Shown here in pieces: positions 1 to 8,857 of a DNA stretch of 37,930 nucleotides (the stretch's first letter is position 1; every line of letters begins with the position of its first letter). Origin of the DNA: VFZS01 sp964353255. GTDB lineage: Bacteria > Acidobacteriota > Terriglobia > Bryobacterales > Bryobacteraceae. Made by a program: the position numbers and the translations under genes. The DNA lies in the NCBI GenBank assembly GCA_964353255.1, contig CAYGVJ010000045.1, forward strand, positions 1-37,930. The letters are read 5' to 3'. Below the pieces are notes generated by a model. The model did no database searches and was not told the DNA's origin. It worked only from the letters and a program-made list of their open reading frames with translations.

Positions 1-762
1 CAGGCCCTGCGCCCGCGCCCATTAAAGCGCCTGTATAACGGGTTTGTGCATCTGGTCGATCTTCTGGGAGAACCCCTGACCAAGCAGGATCATCGCGCTG
101 GAGGGTCGCCGCTTCGGCCGCCGCCTACTTGGGACACCTACTACTTGCAGCCGGATCGGTACCGGGTTCGTATCCCGCAATCGGCTTCTAACGGGTTATA
201 CTGGCCCTTGGTGGGGCTGTATGAACCGTCGACCCTGAACCTCCTTCCGATCCGGCACGCGAATGGGCAAACGTCAGGCGGGAGCTACCGGTTGCCTCCC
301 GTGAAGGTTGTGGGGGCCAACCCACCCAGCAGGCCGCAGAATCCTGTTTCGGCGCGACTGGGAGATGTCGCTACTCTCCAAGGCTACGACCTGGGCCTAC
401 CGGAGGGTGGTCTACGGCCAGGCAGCCAATTCAGCCTGACGTTGTACTACCGGAGCGAAGCGCCGACGCCGGTAGGCTATACCCAGTTCGTGCACCTTTA
501 CAGTCCTGAGCTCGGGATGACGGCCCAGCAGGACTCTCCCCCCCTGAACGGAGCCAATCCGACCTGGTCATGGGTACCGGGCGAGATAGTATCCAATATG
601 GTAAAACTCCGGGTGGCCGACGACGCGAAGCCGGGATCGTACGACCTTGAGGTCGGGCTGTATGATCCCACAGATGGTGCTCGCCTGCCGGTGCGAGATC
701 GGGCTGGGAGCCTGCTGGCGGAGGGCAAGATCGTGCTGACGACACTACGGGTTGAACAATGA
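1..762 (+). CDS. C-terminal part of a membrane glycosyltransferase-type protein (5' truncated by window edge)
   Basis: The reading frame is open from the first base, so this is the 3' part of a longer gene; the GTG at 46 is internal and not a convincing start. The visible ~250 residues are soluble and beta-rich. They contain two copies of a pattern seen at the C-terminus of large GT-C/PMT-like membrane proteins: a 'FVHLVD' or 'FVHLYS' strand, then Q/KxD, a Pro-rich stretch with a Trp, and 'GLYEP' or 'GLYDPTDGARLP' near the end. No membrane segment is left in this part. It is co-directional with the next two membrane genes (71-bp gap) and is probably in the same operon, acting in cell-envelope glycan or lipid glycosylation. 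The exact family is inference. Confidence 0.6.
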   Translation, partial: QALRPRPLKRLYNGFVHLVDLLGEPLTKQDHRAGGSPLRPPPTWDTYYLQPDRYRVRIPQSASNGLYWPLVGLYEPSTLNLLPIRHANGQTSGGSYRLPPVKVVGANPPSRPQNPVSARLGDVATLQGYDLGLPEGGLRPGSQFSLTLYYRSEAPTPVGYTQFVHLYSPELGMTAQQDSPPLNGANPTWSWVPGEIVSNMVKLRVADDAKPGSYDLEVGLYDPTDGARLPVRDRAGSLLAEGKIVLTTLRVEQ

Positions 763-832
763 GGGTTAGAAGAAGCTTGAGCGTAGTCTCCTGGCAGGCC
801 GGTCGATGGACCGTGCCGCACGAGGGCGCTGA

Positions 833-3091
833 TTGCAGGGAGAAATGTTAGAAGACCAGGTGACCAGTCAGCCTAGGCCCTACTTCGCTGGACTTGCCAC
901 ACGTCTGTTGCCCTGGGCCGCCTTCGGGTTGTTCATGGTTTGGGCATGGGGTGCGCGAGATCCCTTTCGGACTTTGCCCGCCTACGGCGACGCCCTTGAA
1001 CCGGTAGGAGCAGCTTCGTGGATTGGCGAGGCCATCGCGCGGGGGCAGAATCCTCTGGTATACCCTCTCAATTTCCTCCCCGAGGGCTGGCGCATCGCCA
1101 GCCATTCCACAGGATTCTTCTTGTATCTTGCCCTTGCGCCGGTGGCGAGTGTGGCCGGGAGCGCCTTCGCCTACAACCTTTTCAGTGTGCTGGCCTGTGT
1201 ATTGGCTTTCACGGGCGCCCTATTGCTGGCGCGCCGTTTCCTGCCTTCATTGCCAGCGACGGTGGTGGCGCTGGCCTTTGCCTTTGGTGGTGTGCGCTGG
1301 CAGCAGCCACTCACCGGTGGTTTGCACATGTTCCTGGGTTCAGCCTTCCTGCCTTGGATGCTGTGGAGTGTGGAGCGGGCCCGTTCTTCGCCGCATCGCC
1401 GGGTCGCCTGGCTGGCAGCGGCTGGCCTGTTCTGGGCGCTGTCCTTCATTTCCTCTCTCTACTTTGTCTACATCGGCGGGGTTATGATGGGCGTGTGGAT
1501 TCTGGTGCCGCGAAACGGTGAGCAGCGCTCGTGGCGGATGCGTTTGATCGACCTGTGCTTGGTATGCGCGATTTTTCTACTGCTCAGCAGTCCCTCTCTG
1601 ATACTCAATGCGCGCGAGAGTGCGATCGCGGATCCCGCTTTCTACAGCATAGCTGGTGCGAACTCTATGGGCGCCAGCTTGAACAGCCTGCCTATCCCGT
1701 TTCTGTTCCATCCCTGGTTGAGCTCGATCGCCGCCTGGCTTTTCCGGGGTCCACCCTTTGAGCAAGACACGGGGAACTTTGGCATTGTAGGGAGTTTGGC
1801 TGCGCTGATCGGTGCGGTTCTGGTCTGGCGGGACAAGGCCTGGCGCTCGACATTGATCTTGGTCCTGATCTCCCTCGTGCTGGCTCTGGGCCTGACACTC
1901 CGCTGGAATGGAGATGCAGTACAATGGCCTGCCCTGCGGCCGCTCAACCAAGTGCTCTGGCAGATCGGGCATACCCTCAAGCCGGACTTCTTCAGGGATG
2001 TTCAGCCGGGGAAGTCATTCGCAGAGGGAGTTCCGTTGCCTGCGTATGTGCTGACCTTCTTTGTGCCATACCTGGAGAGAGGCCGGATGTTTGCCCGGTA
2101 TGCGCTGGCGGCAAGCCTGGGAGTTTACCTTCTGGCTGGCCTGGCGCTGGCCCGGGTGCGCCGTACCTGGTTGCAGGCCATCGTTGGCTGCCTGCTGATT
2201 GTGGAGATCGTGCCGCCCCGCCTGGAGGCGGTGCCGTTCCCACCTGCGAATCACCCCGCCTATGAGTGGCTCAGTCAACAAGAACCATTGGATGCCGGCA
2301 TTGTCAATGTGTTCGCCGCACACGCTTCGACCGTGGTCTTGTCCATCTTCGGCTACAACCTGCTGGCGCCGAGTTACCACAGACACCCGACAGCGGCCGG
2401 CGCTGCTGGCGTCATTCCGAGACACACAGAGTACCTGAACAGTTGGCTGGCGACGCATGAGCATCCATTCTGGCAACCGGATTTCGCCGCCATCCTACGC
2501 AGCTACGGCATCAGATACGTTGTGCTAGAGATGCAGGGTGATTGGGAAAGTGGGCTTTGGGAGGAAGCCCAGGCCGCAGACCAGGTCAGACCGGTCCGCT
2601 GTTTTCCTCCACCGGACGGGGTGGCGCCTTGGCCATGGCCTATTTGCGTTCTGGAGATTCCGCCTTCCCGTTGGCCTGACGTGAATCTACTACTGCACGA
2701 TGGCTGGTCTGGAAAGGAGGATTGGGGTGTGTGGGCTGAAGGGACGGAATCGGACGCGCAATGGATCGCCACCCGCAAGTCACCGGCACGGCTGACCCTT
2801 TCCGCGTTTCCGCAGTGTGTGCCGGGACAGAACCAGGAGATCCGGCTGGATTTCAATGGCACAACCATTGCTACACATGAATGGGCTGACTGTGAGCCCT
2901 GGACTGCTTCCGTGGACATACCAGCCGCGCTGGTTCAGGTAGGAGCGAACGATCTCGATCTCTTCAGCGCCTACGCGACGACGCCGGCCGATAGTGCCAA
3001 CGGCGATGCACGTCGGCTCTCGGTGGGTTTTACTGAGCTGAAGATTGATTTGCGGGAATCGGTAACCTCTGGTAATACTGCGATCAAATGA
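833..3091 (+). CDS. Large polytopic membrane protein, GT-C glycosyltransferase-like
   Basis: About 752 residues. The N-terminal two thirds hold many hydrophobic helices (residues ~20-45, 90-160, 190-260, 310-370, 410-460 by eye), with an early acidic/aromatic loop 'YGDALEPVGAASW'. The last ~250 residues form a soluble beta-rich tail with 'GWSGKEDWGVWAEG', a motif common in the periplasmic domain of membrane glycosyltransferase-like proteins. A TTG at 833 has a GAGGG six bases upstream; an ATG at 845 is the alternative and sits very close to GGGAG. The stop overlaps the next gene's start as ATGA (3088-3091), so the two are translationally coupled. The role is probably transfer of sugar from a polyprenyl-linked donor in the envelope. 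Substrate cannot be told, and it could equally be a non-catalytic membrane protein of the same fold. Confidence 0.7.
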   Translation: MQGEMLEDQVTSQPRPYFAGLATRLLPWAAFGLFMVWAWGARDPFRTLPAYGDALEPVGAASWIGEAIARGQNPLVYPLNFLPEGWRIASHSTGFFLYLALAPVASVAGSAFAYNLFSVLACVLAFTGALLLARRFLPSLPATVVALAFAFGGVRWQQPLTGGLHMFLGSAFLPWMLWSVERARSSPHRRVAWLAAAGLFWALSFISSLYFVYIGGVMMGVWILVPRNGEQRSWRMRLIDLCLVCAIFLLLSSPSLILNARESAIADPAFYSIAGANSMGASLNSLPIPFLFHPWLSSIAAWLFRGPPFEQDTGNFGIVGSLAALIGAVLVWRDKAWRSTLILVLISLVLALGLTLRWNGDAVQWPALRPLNQVLWQIGHTLKPDFFRDVQPGKSFAEGVPLPAYVLTFFVPYLERGRMFARYALAASLGVYLLAGLALARVRRTWLQAIVGCLLIVEIVPPRLEAVPFPPANHPAYEWLSQQEPLDAGIVNVFAAHASTVVLSIFGYNLLAPSYHRHPTAAGAAGVIPRHTEYLNSWLATHEHPFWQPDFAAILRSYGIRYVVLEMQGDWESGLWEEAQAADQVRPVRCFPPPDGVAPWPWPICVLEIPPSRWPDVNLLLHDGWSGKEDWGVWAEGTESDAQWIATRKSPARLTLSAFPQCVPGQNQEIRLDFNGTTIATHEWADCEPWTASVDIPAALVQVGANDLDLFSAYATTPADSANGDARRLSVGFTELKIDLRESVTSGNTAIK

Positions 3092-4842
3092 CTGAGTCAG
3101 CGAGGCAGCAAGCTGGCCTATACCCAGAGGACCTCAGTCCACCGTCAGTTCCATCTCCGATGACTGCCGAGCGGGTCGCAGGGCGTCACGTTAAAGCCGT
3201 GTGGGGCGGAGTGCTGGCGGCCTTACTGGTGCTTCCAGCCCTGTGGCCCCTGTGCCGCCCCGGTTTCTTCGTCTCCGATGATGGCCGCTTCCATGTCTAT
3301 CGGATCGCTGCCTTAGCTCAGGCATGGCGACAGGGTGTCCTTCACCCCCGGCTTTTCCCTGAATTCGGCTTCGGGTACGGGCAGGCGGTACTCAATTTCT
3401 ACGCACCGTTGAGTTACTGGCCGGGCGCTCTTTTCGCGATGTTGGGGATAGGGCCGGTCGCGGGAGTGAAGTTGACCATCGCCCTGGCGTTTGTTCTGTC
3501 GGCGCTGGCAGCCTATGGTTACGCCAACTACCTGTGGGGTCCGGCGGGAGGGGTGTTGGCGGCGGTGGCATATACCTATTTCCCGTACCACCTGGCTGAT
3601 GCATACCTGCGTGGGGCCGTTCCCGAGCACCTCGCGTTTATCTGGCCCCCCCTGATCCTGTGGGCCTACACAGCCGCTTTTGGGAAGGAGAAGCCGGTGG
3701 CTCCCTTCCTTTGGGGCACGCTGGCATGGGTAGGTCTCGTCTACACGCACAACCTGACCGCCGTGTTGATGATCCCGACAGCCGGGTTATATCTCCTGGT
3801 CTTGGCGGGCTGGAGCGGGCGGTGGCGGCGGCTGGTCCCCGCGCTGGGTACCATGATCCTGGCACTCGGCGTGACGGCGCCGCTCTGGCTACCGTTCCTG
3901 GCCGAGAGCTATGCCGTCGGGATCGGGCTTGGCCCCTCTGACGGGTACATGAAGCATCTGGCGCCGATGGGACGATTCGTGCAGATCGCGCCGCTGTACC
4001 GCTATGGACTGGAGCGCGGCGGTGCAGTAGACCACCCACTCAGTTGGTTGACGGCGGCGCTGTTTTTCGTTGTGCTGGCGCTTCTGGCCTGGCGGCTCAT
4101 CCGGAGGCAGCGGGTGGAGGCTGCACCGGTGGTAGGGTTCAGCCTGGCACTGACTGCAACGTCAGCTCTCATGGTGACCAGTGCCTCTCTTCCTGTGTGG
4201 CTGAGGACGGCTCCTGTGTTGGCGCAGTTGCAGTACCCGTGGCGGTTTATGGCGTTGGCCAACCTGGGCGTGCTGGGGTTGGCGGGTGCGCTGCCGGGAT
4301 TGCTGTTCCATGGAAGGGTGGACGACGGACGACCGACGACAGTCTATGGTCGATGGTCTATCGTTCTTATGCTCATCGTGGCGTTGTTCGTACTCCAAGC
4401 CCTGCCGAATGTTCCCGCCGAGTCGCTTCCGCTAACTGATGCAGAGGCCTGGGCGCCGGATCGCATGTGGCGCGAAGATGCCGAGGCGGGGCAGGTGGGC
4501 GCCACCTGGACGGGGGAGTTCCTGCCGCTGACGGTGGGCGAACAGCGCTGGGCGTTGGGACGTCCTCGCCCCGGCGCCAACGACGGACGCGCGCCGGACC
4601 CGCTTCCGCAGGTGCAGCTCAACCGGATAGGATATCTGTTCACGGACCTTGGAATCCGCACGGAGGATCCGATGACGGTCCGGCTCCACCAGTTCTACCT
4701 GCCGGGGTGGGAGGCGCGCCTCGATGGGCAGATTGTGCCTGCGTACCCCTCGGGCGAGTTAGGGTTGGTGAGTGTGGACGTGCCTGCAGGCACGCACGCT
4801 CTGCGCCTGGCCTTCGGCAGGACTCCGGCACGCGCAGCCTCT
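3088..4842 (+). CDS. 6-PTPS-related-domain membrane protein (GT-C-like), 3' end lost at a junction
   Basis: The start is ATGA-coupled to the previous gene. After a cytoplasmic N-terminus of ~35 residues comes a transmembrane helix, then 'FFVSDDGRFHVYRI' and 'GFGYGQAVLNFYAPLSYW'. This set of motifs is characteristic of membrane proteins annotated as '6-pyruvoyl-tetrahydropterin synthase-related', which are GT-C-like. About ten more helices follow, then a soluble C-terminal beta domain that reaches 'LRLAFGRTPARAAS', normally the approach to a final membrane helix. That helix never comes: from about 4822-4845 the coding signal jumps to another frame and becomes a TonB-receptor barrel. The same frame stays open by chance to 5481, but the residues after 4845 are Arg/Pro/Ser-rich out-of-frame translation. 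The gene is truncated by a recombination event or a misassembly. Confidence 0.7.
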
Positions 4843-6839
4843 ATGCCGATCCGGGCGCCGAGCCCACCGGAAACCGCGACATCACCGGCTGGAATCTGCT
4901 GGGCGGCTGGACCCGCATCCTTAGCCCGGCCAGGATTAACGAACTGCGCGCGGCCTGGGTGGACCGCACCACGCTGCTCCATTCACCCAGCATCGGCAAG
5001 AACTACCCGTCAACGCTCGGGCTGCGCGGCATACCCGACGACGCCTTCCCGCGGTTCAACATCACCGGCTACACGGCGCTGGGATCCAATCAGCAGAAGC
5101 GGGACCAGACTCCCATCCGGCAGTCGCAAGTCTCGGACACCATCTCGTGGATCAAGGGAACTCACTCGGTGCGCTTTGGCGGCGAAGCGCGGCGCTCCCG
5201 CAACCAGGACCTGCGGCTGCAACTGGTCTCCGGCGCGTTCACCTTCAATCGTAACGTCACCGGATTGGCCAACCGCAATACCACCGGCAACAGTATCGCA
5301 TCCATGCTGCTGGGCACGCCTTCGAGCTTCTCGGCGGCGAGTCCGCCGGTCATCGACCGCAGTTCCTGGTATCTGGCCGGCTTCTTCCAGGATGACTGGC
5401 AGATCCACCGCAACCTGGTGCTCAATCTCGGCGTGCGTTGGGAAATGGATACGCCATTCCGCACCGAGAAGAACATCCTGAACGGTTTCGACATGGGCGC
5501 CATCAATCCGGTCTCGCGCACCCGCGGCGTGGTGAAATTCGCCGGGGTGGGAGGTTTCCCGAGCGCTCCCCACGATACCGACTGGAACAACTTCGCGCCG
5601 CGTATGGGTTTTGCCTGGAAGGTATTCGGCAGCAGGAAGACGGTGATCCGCGGAGCTTTCGGAATCTTTTATGCGGCGCCTTACGACGGCGGGGACGCCA
5701 CCACGTCGGTCGCCACCGGCTTCGGAGATTCGCTGGTCATCCCCAACGGCGACGACGGCTTGCCCATCTCCTTCCGGCTGCGCGACCCGATTCCGGTGGC
5801 TACCGTCCGCAGCACGCTCGACGACAGCTTCGGGGCGGTTCCCGTGGGAGCCCAGCCATCCACCTCCGTCAGCTTCTATGAGCGCAAACGCGCCACCGGG
5901 TATTCGCAACAGATGAACCTCTCGGTGCAGCGCGAGGTGTTTAGCGGCATGATGGTGGATCTCGGTTATCTCGGCAACCTCTCGCGCAAGATGCCGAGCG
6001 ATCCGCTCTCCATCAACCAAATCCGTCCCGAACTGCTCGGCCCCGGCAGCAGCCAGGCGCTGCGGCCATATCCGCAATTCTCCGACGTGCTGGTCCAATC
6101 GCCGCCCCTGGGCGTGATGAATTATCACGCGTTCGTGGCCAAGGCGCAGAAGCGCTTCTCCAAGGGCTTCAACCTGCTCGCTACGTACACCTGGGCCAAA
6201 GCGCTCGACAACACCAGTTCCATCGCCGCCCTCGGCAACGAGGGCAGCGCGTATTCGAACCTGTACAACCGGCGGGCGGATTACGGGCCCTCGGAAAACG
6301 ACATCCGCCACCGCGTTACCTGGAGTTCGGTCTACCAGGTGCCGTTCGGCCGCGGCCGCAAGTACGGCAGTAACAGCCTGGTGGGCGCGGTTTTCGGCAA
6401 CTGGTCGATCGGTTCGGTGCTGATCTGGCACACCGCGCCACCGTTCACCGTGCGAACCGCGACCAATACCACCCAGGCGTTCTCGGCGGGCCCGCTGCGC
6501 GCCGACGTGATTGGCGATCCGAACCTGGGCGCCTCCGAGCGGTCGGTCTACCGGTGGTTCGATACCGACGCGTTCCGCCAGCCGGCTCAGTACCAGTTCG
6601 GCAACCAGGGCGTCAACATCGTCCGGGCGGCCAACCGCCTGTCGCTAAACGGCTCCATCCTGCGGGACTTTCCGGTCAATGACCGGCTACGCTTCCAGTT
6701 TCGGGGAGAGGCCTTCAACCTGCTCAACAACGCGGTCTTCGGGCTGCCCGGCCAGATCCTGGGGAACGCCGATTTCGGCATCGTCAGCACGGCCGCGGCT
6801 CCCCGGCAGGTTCAGCTAGGTGCGAGGATGGTGTTCTGA
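4824..6839 (+). CDS. TonB-dependent receptor (Oar-like), C-terminal barrel fragment lacking N-terminus
   Basis: From roughly 4830 the frame reads as the beta-barrel half of an acidobacterial Oar-type TonB-dependent receptor. Visible motifs are 'NRDITGWNLLGGWTRILSP', 'RSSWYLAGFFQDDWQIHRNL' (typical 'FxQDDWxV' strand), 'NNFAPRMGFAWKVFG', 'VIRGAFGIFY', 'YTWAKALDNTSS' and 'GEAFNLLNN', ending in Phe ('LGARMVF') as outer-membrane barrels do. The signal peptide, carboxypeptidase-regulatory domain and plug are absent, being replaced upstream by a membrane glycosyltransferase gene in another frame. An upstream in-frame start at 4467 exists, but that stretch overlaps the other gene and does not look like receptor sequence. 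The stop at 6837-6839 is one base before the sulfatase ATG, which suggests the original receptor and sulfatase were co-transcribed for uptake and desulfation of a sulfated glycan. Confidence 0.8.
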   Translation, partial: SGTRSLYADPGAEPTGNRDITGWNLLGGWTRILSPARINELRAAWVDRTTLLHSPSIGKNYPSTLGLRGIPDDAFPRFNITGYTALGSNQQKRDQTPIRQSQVSDTISWIKGTHSVRFGGEARRSRNQDLRLQLVSGAFTFNRNVTGLANRNTTGNSIASMLLGTPSSFSAASPPVIDRSSWYLAGFFQDDWQIHRNLVLNLGVRWEMDTPFRTEKNILNGFDMGAINPVSRTRGVVKFAGVGGFPSAPHDTDWNNFAPRMGFAWKVFGSRKTVIRGAFGIFYAAPYDGGDATTSVATGFGDSLVIPNGDDGLPISFRLRDPIPVATVRSTLDDSFGAVPVGAQPSTSVSFYERKRATGYSQQMNLSVQREVFSGMMVDLGYLGNLSRKMPSDPLSINQIRPELLGPGSSQALRPYPQFSDVLVQSPPLGVMNYHAFVAKAQKRFSKGFNLLATYTWAKALDNTSSIAALGNEGSAYSNLYNRRADYGPSENDIRHRVTWSSVYQVPFGRGRKYGSNSLVGAVFGNWSIGSVLIWHTAPPFTVRTATNTTQAFSAGPLRADVIGDPNLGASERSVYRWFDTDAFRQPAQYQFGNQGVNIVRAANRLSLNGSILRDFPVNDRLRFQFRGEAFNLLNNAVFGLPGQILGNADFGIVSTAAAPRQVQLGARMVF

Positions 6840-6840
6840 T

Positions 6841-8202
6841 ATGAACCGGCGAAATTTCCTCTCCGTATCGGCCGCCGCGCTGGCGTGCGCGGGCAAAGCG
6901 ATCCCGGCGCCGTCCTCGCCGAACGTCCTCATCGTGCTGGCCGATGACCTCGGCTGGCATGATGTCGGATACCACGGCAGTGAGATCCGTACTCCAAATA
7001 TCGACCAGCTGGCCGCGCAGGGGACGCGCTTCGAGCGCGCCTACAGCTTTCCGGTCTGCTCGCCGACGCGGTCGGGGCTGATGACGGGGCGCTCGCCGAT
7101 GCGTCTGGGTACGGGCTACACGGTGATCCGGCCGTGGTCGAATTACGGCATCCCGGTGGAGGAGCGCTTCCTGCCGCAGGCGTTTCAAGAGGCGGGTTAC
7201 CAGACATCGATTGCGGGTAAGTGGCACCTCGGCCACGCTTACAAGAAGTTCCTGCCGCGCGCCCGGGGCTTCGATCATGCCTATGGGCATTTGAACGGCG
7301 CCATCGACTACTACACCCACGAACGCGACGGCGGGCTGGACTGGAATCGCAACGGGACCAGCGTCCGCGAGGAGGGCTACTCGACCTTCCTGCTGGGCGC
7401 CGAGACCGTGAAGCGGATCAAGAGCCGCGACAAGGCCCGCCCGTTCTTCCACTATCTGGCCTTCAATTCGCCGCACGCTCCGCTCGAGGCACCGGCGGAG
7501 ATCCTCGACCGGTACGCCAATATCAAGGACGAGAAGCGCCGCAGTTACTGCGCCATGACGGACGCGATGGATCAGACCATCGACAAGGTGCTGGCGGCGC
7601 TCGAGGAGGAAGGCATCGCCGGCAACACGCTGGTGCTGTTCTTCAGCGACAACGGCGGACCCGTCGGCAGCGGCGCCACCAACACACCGCTGCGAGCAGG
7701 CAAGGGGACGACCTTCGAGGGCGGCATCCGCGTGCCTGCCCTCCTGCGCTGGCCGGGGAAGATCAAAGCGGGCGCCGTTTCCAGTCAGGTGATGACCATG
7801 ATGGACTACTTCCCCACGCTGATCGCCGCCGCCGGCATTGAACCGGGCAATCACCGTCCCTGCGACGGGCGCAATCTCTGGCCGGCCCTCGTGGCGGGCC
7901 GGGTGGAGCCGCGGGAAGACATCTTCTTCTCGGTGGAAACCGGCGGAGCGCTGCGCTACGCCGTCCACCACCAGGAGTGGAAGCTGGTGATCGACGGCGA
8001 GAAGAAGTTGCTCTTCCGCATCGTCGAGGATCCGAACGAGACTACCGACCTCGCGGCGAAAGAGCCGAAGCTGGTGGCCGACCTGGCGGCGCGCATCGAC
8101 CAGTGGAAGCAACTGCACCCGAAGAATGGGGAGCGGGACACCCGCGTGCCCAAGGGATTCCAGTCGCCGCCGCTGTGGGCGGAGGCGGCGCGCGAGGGGT
8201 AG
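6841..8202 (+). CDS. Arylsulfatase-type sulfatase, Tat-exported
   Basis: 453 residues from the ATG at 6841. That start was chosen because it begins a twin-arginine signal (NRRNFLSVSAAALACAG, cleavage near residue 23); an in-frame GTG at 6820 lies inside the receptor gene. The mature protein opens with 'NVLIVLADDLGWHDVGYHG', the Asp pair of the type I sulfatase metal site. The formylglycine signature is Cys73 in C-S-P-T-R-S-G with 'MTGR' following. 'GKWHLGH' and 'FFSDNGG' complete the active site. Length fits family members of 450-500 residues. Activity would need an anaerobic-type or FGE-type maturase encoded elsewhere. It hydrolyses sulfate esters, probably on carbohydrate, in the periplasm. 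It sits directly behind the receptor fragment (1-base gap). Confidence 0.92.
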   Translation: MNRRNFLSVSAAALACAGKAIPAPSSPNVLIVLADDLGWHDVGYHGSEIRTPNIDQLAAQGTRFERAYSFPVCSPTRSGLMTGRSPMRLGTGYTVIRPWSNYGIPVEERFLPQAFQEAGYQTSIAGKWHLGHAYKKFLPRARGFDHAYGHLNGAIDYYTHERDGGLDWNRNGTSVREEGYSTFLLGAETVKRIKSRDKARPFFHYLAFNSPHAPLEAPAEILDRYANIKDEKRRSYCAMTDAMDQTIDKVLAALEEEGIAGNTLVLFFSDNGGPVGSGATNTPLRAGKGTTFEGGIRVPALLRWPGKIKAGAVSSQVMTMMDYFPTLIAAAGIEPGNHRPCDGRNLWPALVAGRVEPREDIFFSVETGGALRYAVHHQEWKLVIDGEKKLLFRIVEDPNETTDLAAKEPKLVADLAARIDQWKQLHPKNGERDTRVPKGFQSPPLWAEAAREG

Positions 8203-8264
8203 GGCGCGCCCGCCTGAAGTGGGCATAATGGTCCGGGGAGTTCGAATCCACAACGGGCATCCCG

Positions 8265-8420
8265 TTTAAGGACTCGGTGGACGGCGGCACGGAAGTCCGC
8301 GAGCCACGCCACGTACTCGGCCTGGTCCTCATTGCCATAAGCTTTTTGACGCAGCAGGGCAAACGGAGGGCTCGTCATGACCAGATCAACTGAGGCTTCC
8401 GGCTCAACAGCTTGGGCGGT
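8265..8420 (-). pseudogene. Fragment of PvuII-type (N4-cytosine) DNA methyltransferase
   Basis: Reading the minus strand from about 8420 down to 8265 gives 'PEASVDLVMTSPPFALLR' followed by 'KAYGNEDQAEYVAWLADF' and 'HRVLK'. The TSPPF motif IV, the 'GN..Q.EYV.WL' stretch and the '..RVLK' that precedes motif V are the arrangement found in M.PvuII-like m4C methylases. After 'HRVLK' the expected 'DGSFVVD' strand appears only in a shifted frame ('NGMPVVD'), and then similarity ends at the sulfatase gene. Neither a start nor the SAM-binding FxGxG motif is present. About 50 of ~320 residues survive. No partner nuclease is visible. Confidence 0.6.
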
Positions 8421-8472
8421 TAGATTAAGATGGAGTACCTGCCGCCCTACGCGCCGGAACTCAATCCGGTTT
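8421..8472 (+). mobile_element. IS630-family transposase remnant (C-terminal DDE motif)
   Basis: The plus strand encodes 'MEYLPPYAPELNPV' at 8430-8471. 'LPPYAPELNPvE' is the signature around the last acidic residue of the IS630/Tc1-type DDE domain. Here the Glu after the Val is already replaced (S, then E), and the following helix is not recognisable. No terminal inverted repeats or TA target duplication could be recognised, and the rest of the element is gone. The fragment sits head to head with the methylase fragment and directly before the BtpA-like remnant, so it may mark the recombination point that joined them. Confidence 0.5.
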
Positions 8473-8475
8473 CAG

Positions 8476-8840
8476 AGCCTTTTGAAGATCCATCAGGCCG
8501 TCGTCGGGGAGTGCCCGGATTGGTGGGGCGGCGTGAACTGTCTGGATCTCCCTCCCAGAGAGGTCTTTCAGCACCTCGCGGCGGAAGTAGCGGGCGTATG
8601 GGTGGACCATGCGGAGATCGACGAGCAGGGCGCGCAGCAGGGGCGGGCTGAGGCCATCCAGGCGGCGCGTTCCGAGAGCGGCTGGCAGGGACTGTACTTC
8701 GGCGGCGTGGCCTTCAAGTACCAGCGGCCCGTCGAGGAACTCGAGCGGGCTGCCCGCCTGGCGGCCCGCTATATGGACGTGGTGACCACCGGGAACTGGA
8801 CCCGTTGCGCGTGCAGGCGTTGGTCGAGGCGGTGAAGTAG
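8476..8840 (+). pseudogene. BtpA/SgcQ-family (TIM-barrel) gene remnant with central deletion
   Basis: Two pieces in different frames. Piece one (8476-~8793) reads 'WWGGVNCLDLPPREVF', 'VAGVWVDHAEIDEQ', 'GLYFGGVAFKYQRPVEE' and 'RYMDVVTT'. Its order of strands matches my recollection of BtpA: 'VGINVL', 'FIRVN..', 'LADVLVKH', 'ADAVILSG'. Piece two (~8795-8840) reads 'ELDPLRVQALVEAVK' then a stop, like the BtpA C-terminal 'IDPIRVQQFV'. The glycine-rich phosphate-binding part that should lie between ('SGxATG' to 'SSLK') is missing, and the frame changes at the join. The N-terminal ~100 residues are missing as well. The gene cannot make a functional barrel. The family call is from memory of motifs and is moderately sure. 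Confidence 0.45.
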
Positions 8841-8857
8841 GTGGGGCGGAGCGCCAC

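Noticed and set aside
4845..5481. C-terminal extension of the 6-PTPS-related protein
   Set aside because: This stretch is out-of-frame reading of the TonB receptor barrel; it is Arg/Pro/Ser-rich and has no membrane helix as expected for the family.
5010..6431. 473-codon minus-strand frame over the receptor fragment
   Set aside because: Antisense of a well-supported barrel; no motifs.
6784..8253. 489-codon minus-strand frame over the sulfatase
   Set aside because: Antisense of a sulfatase with intact catalytic motifs; no motifs of its own.
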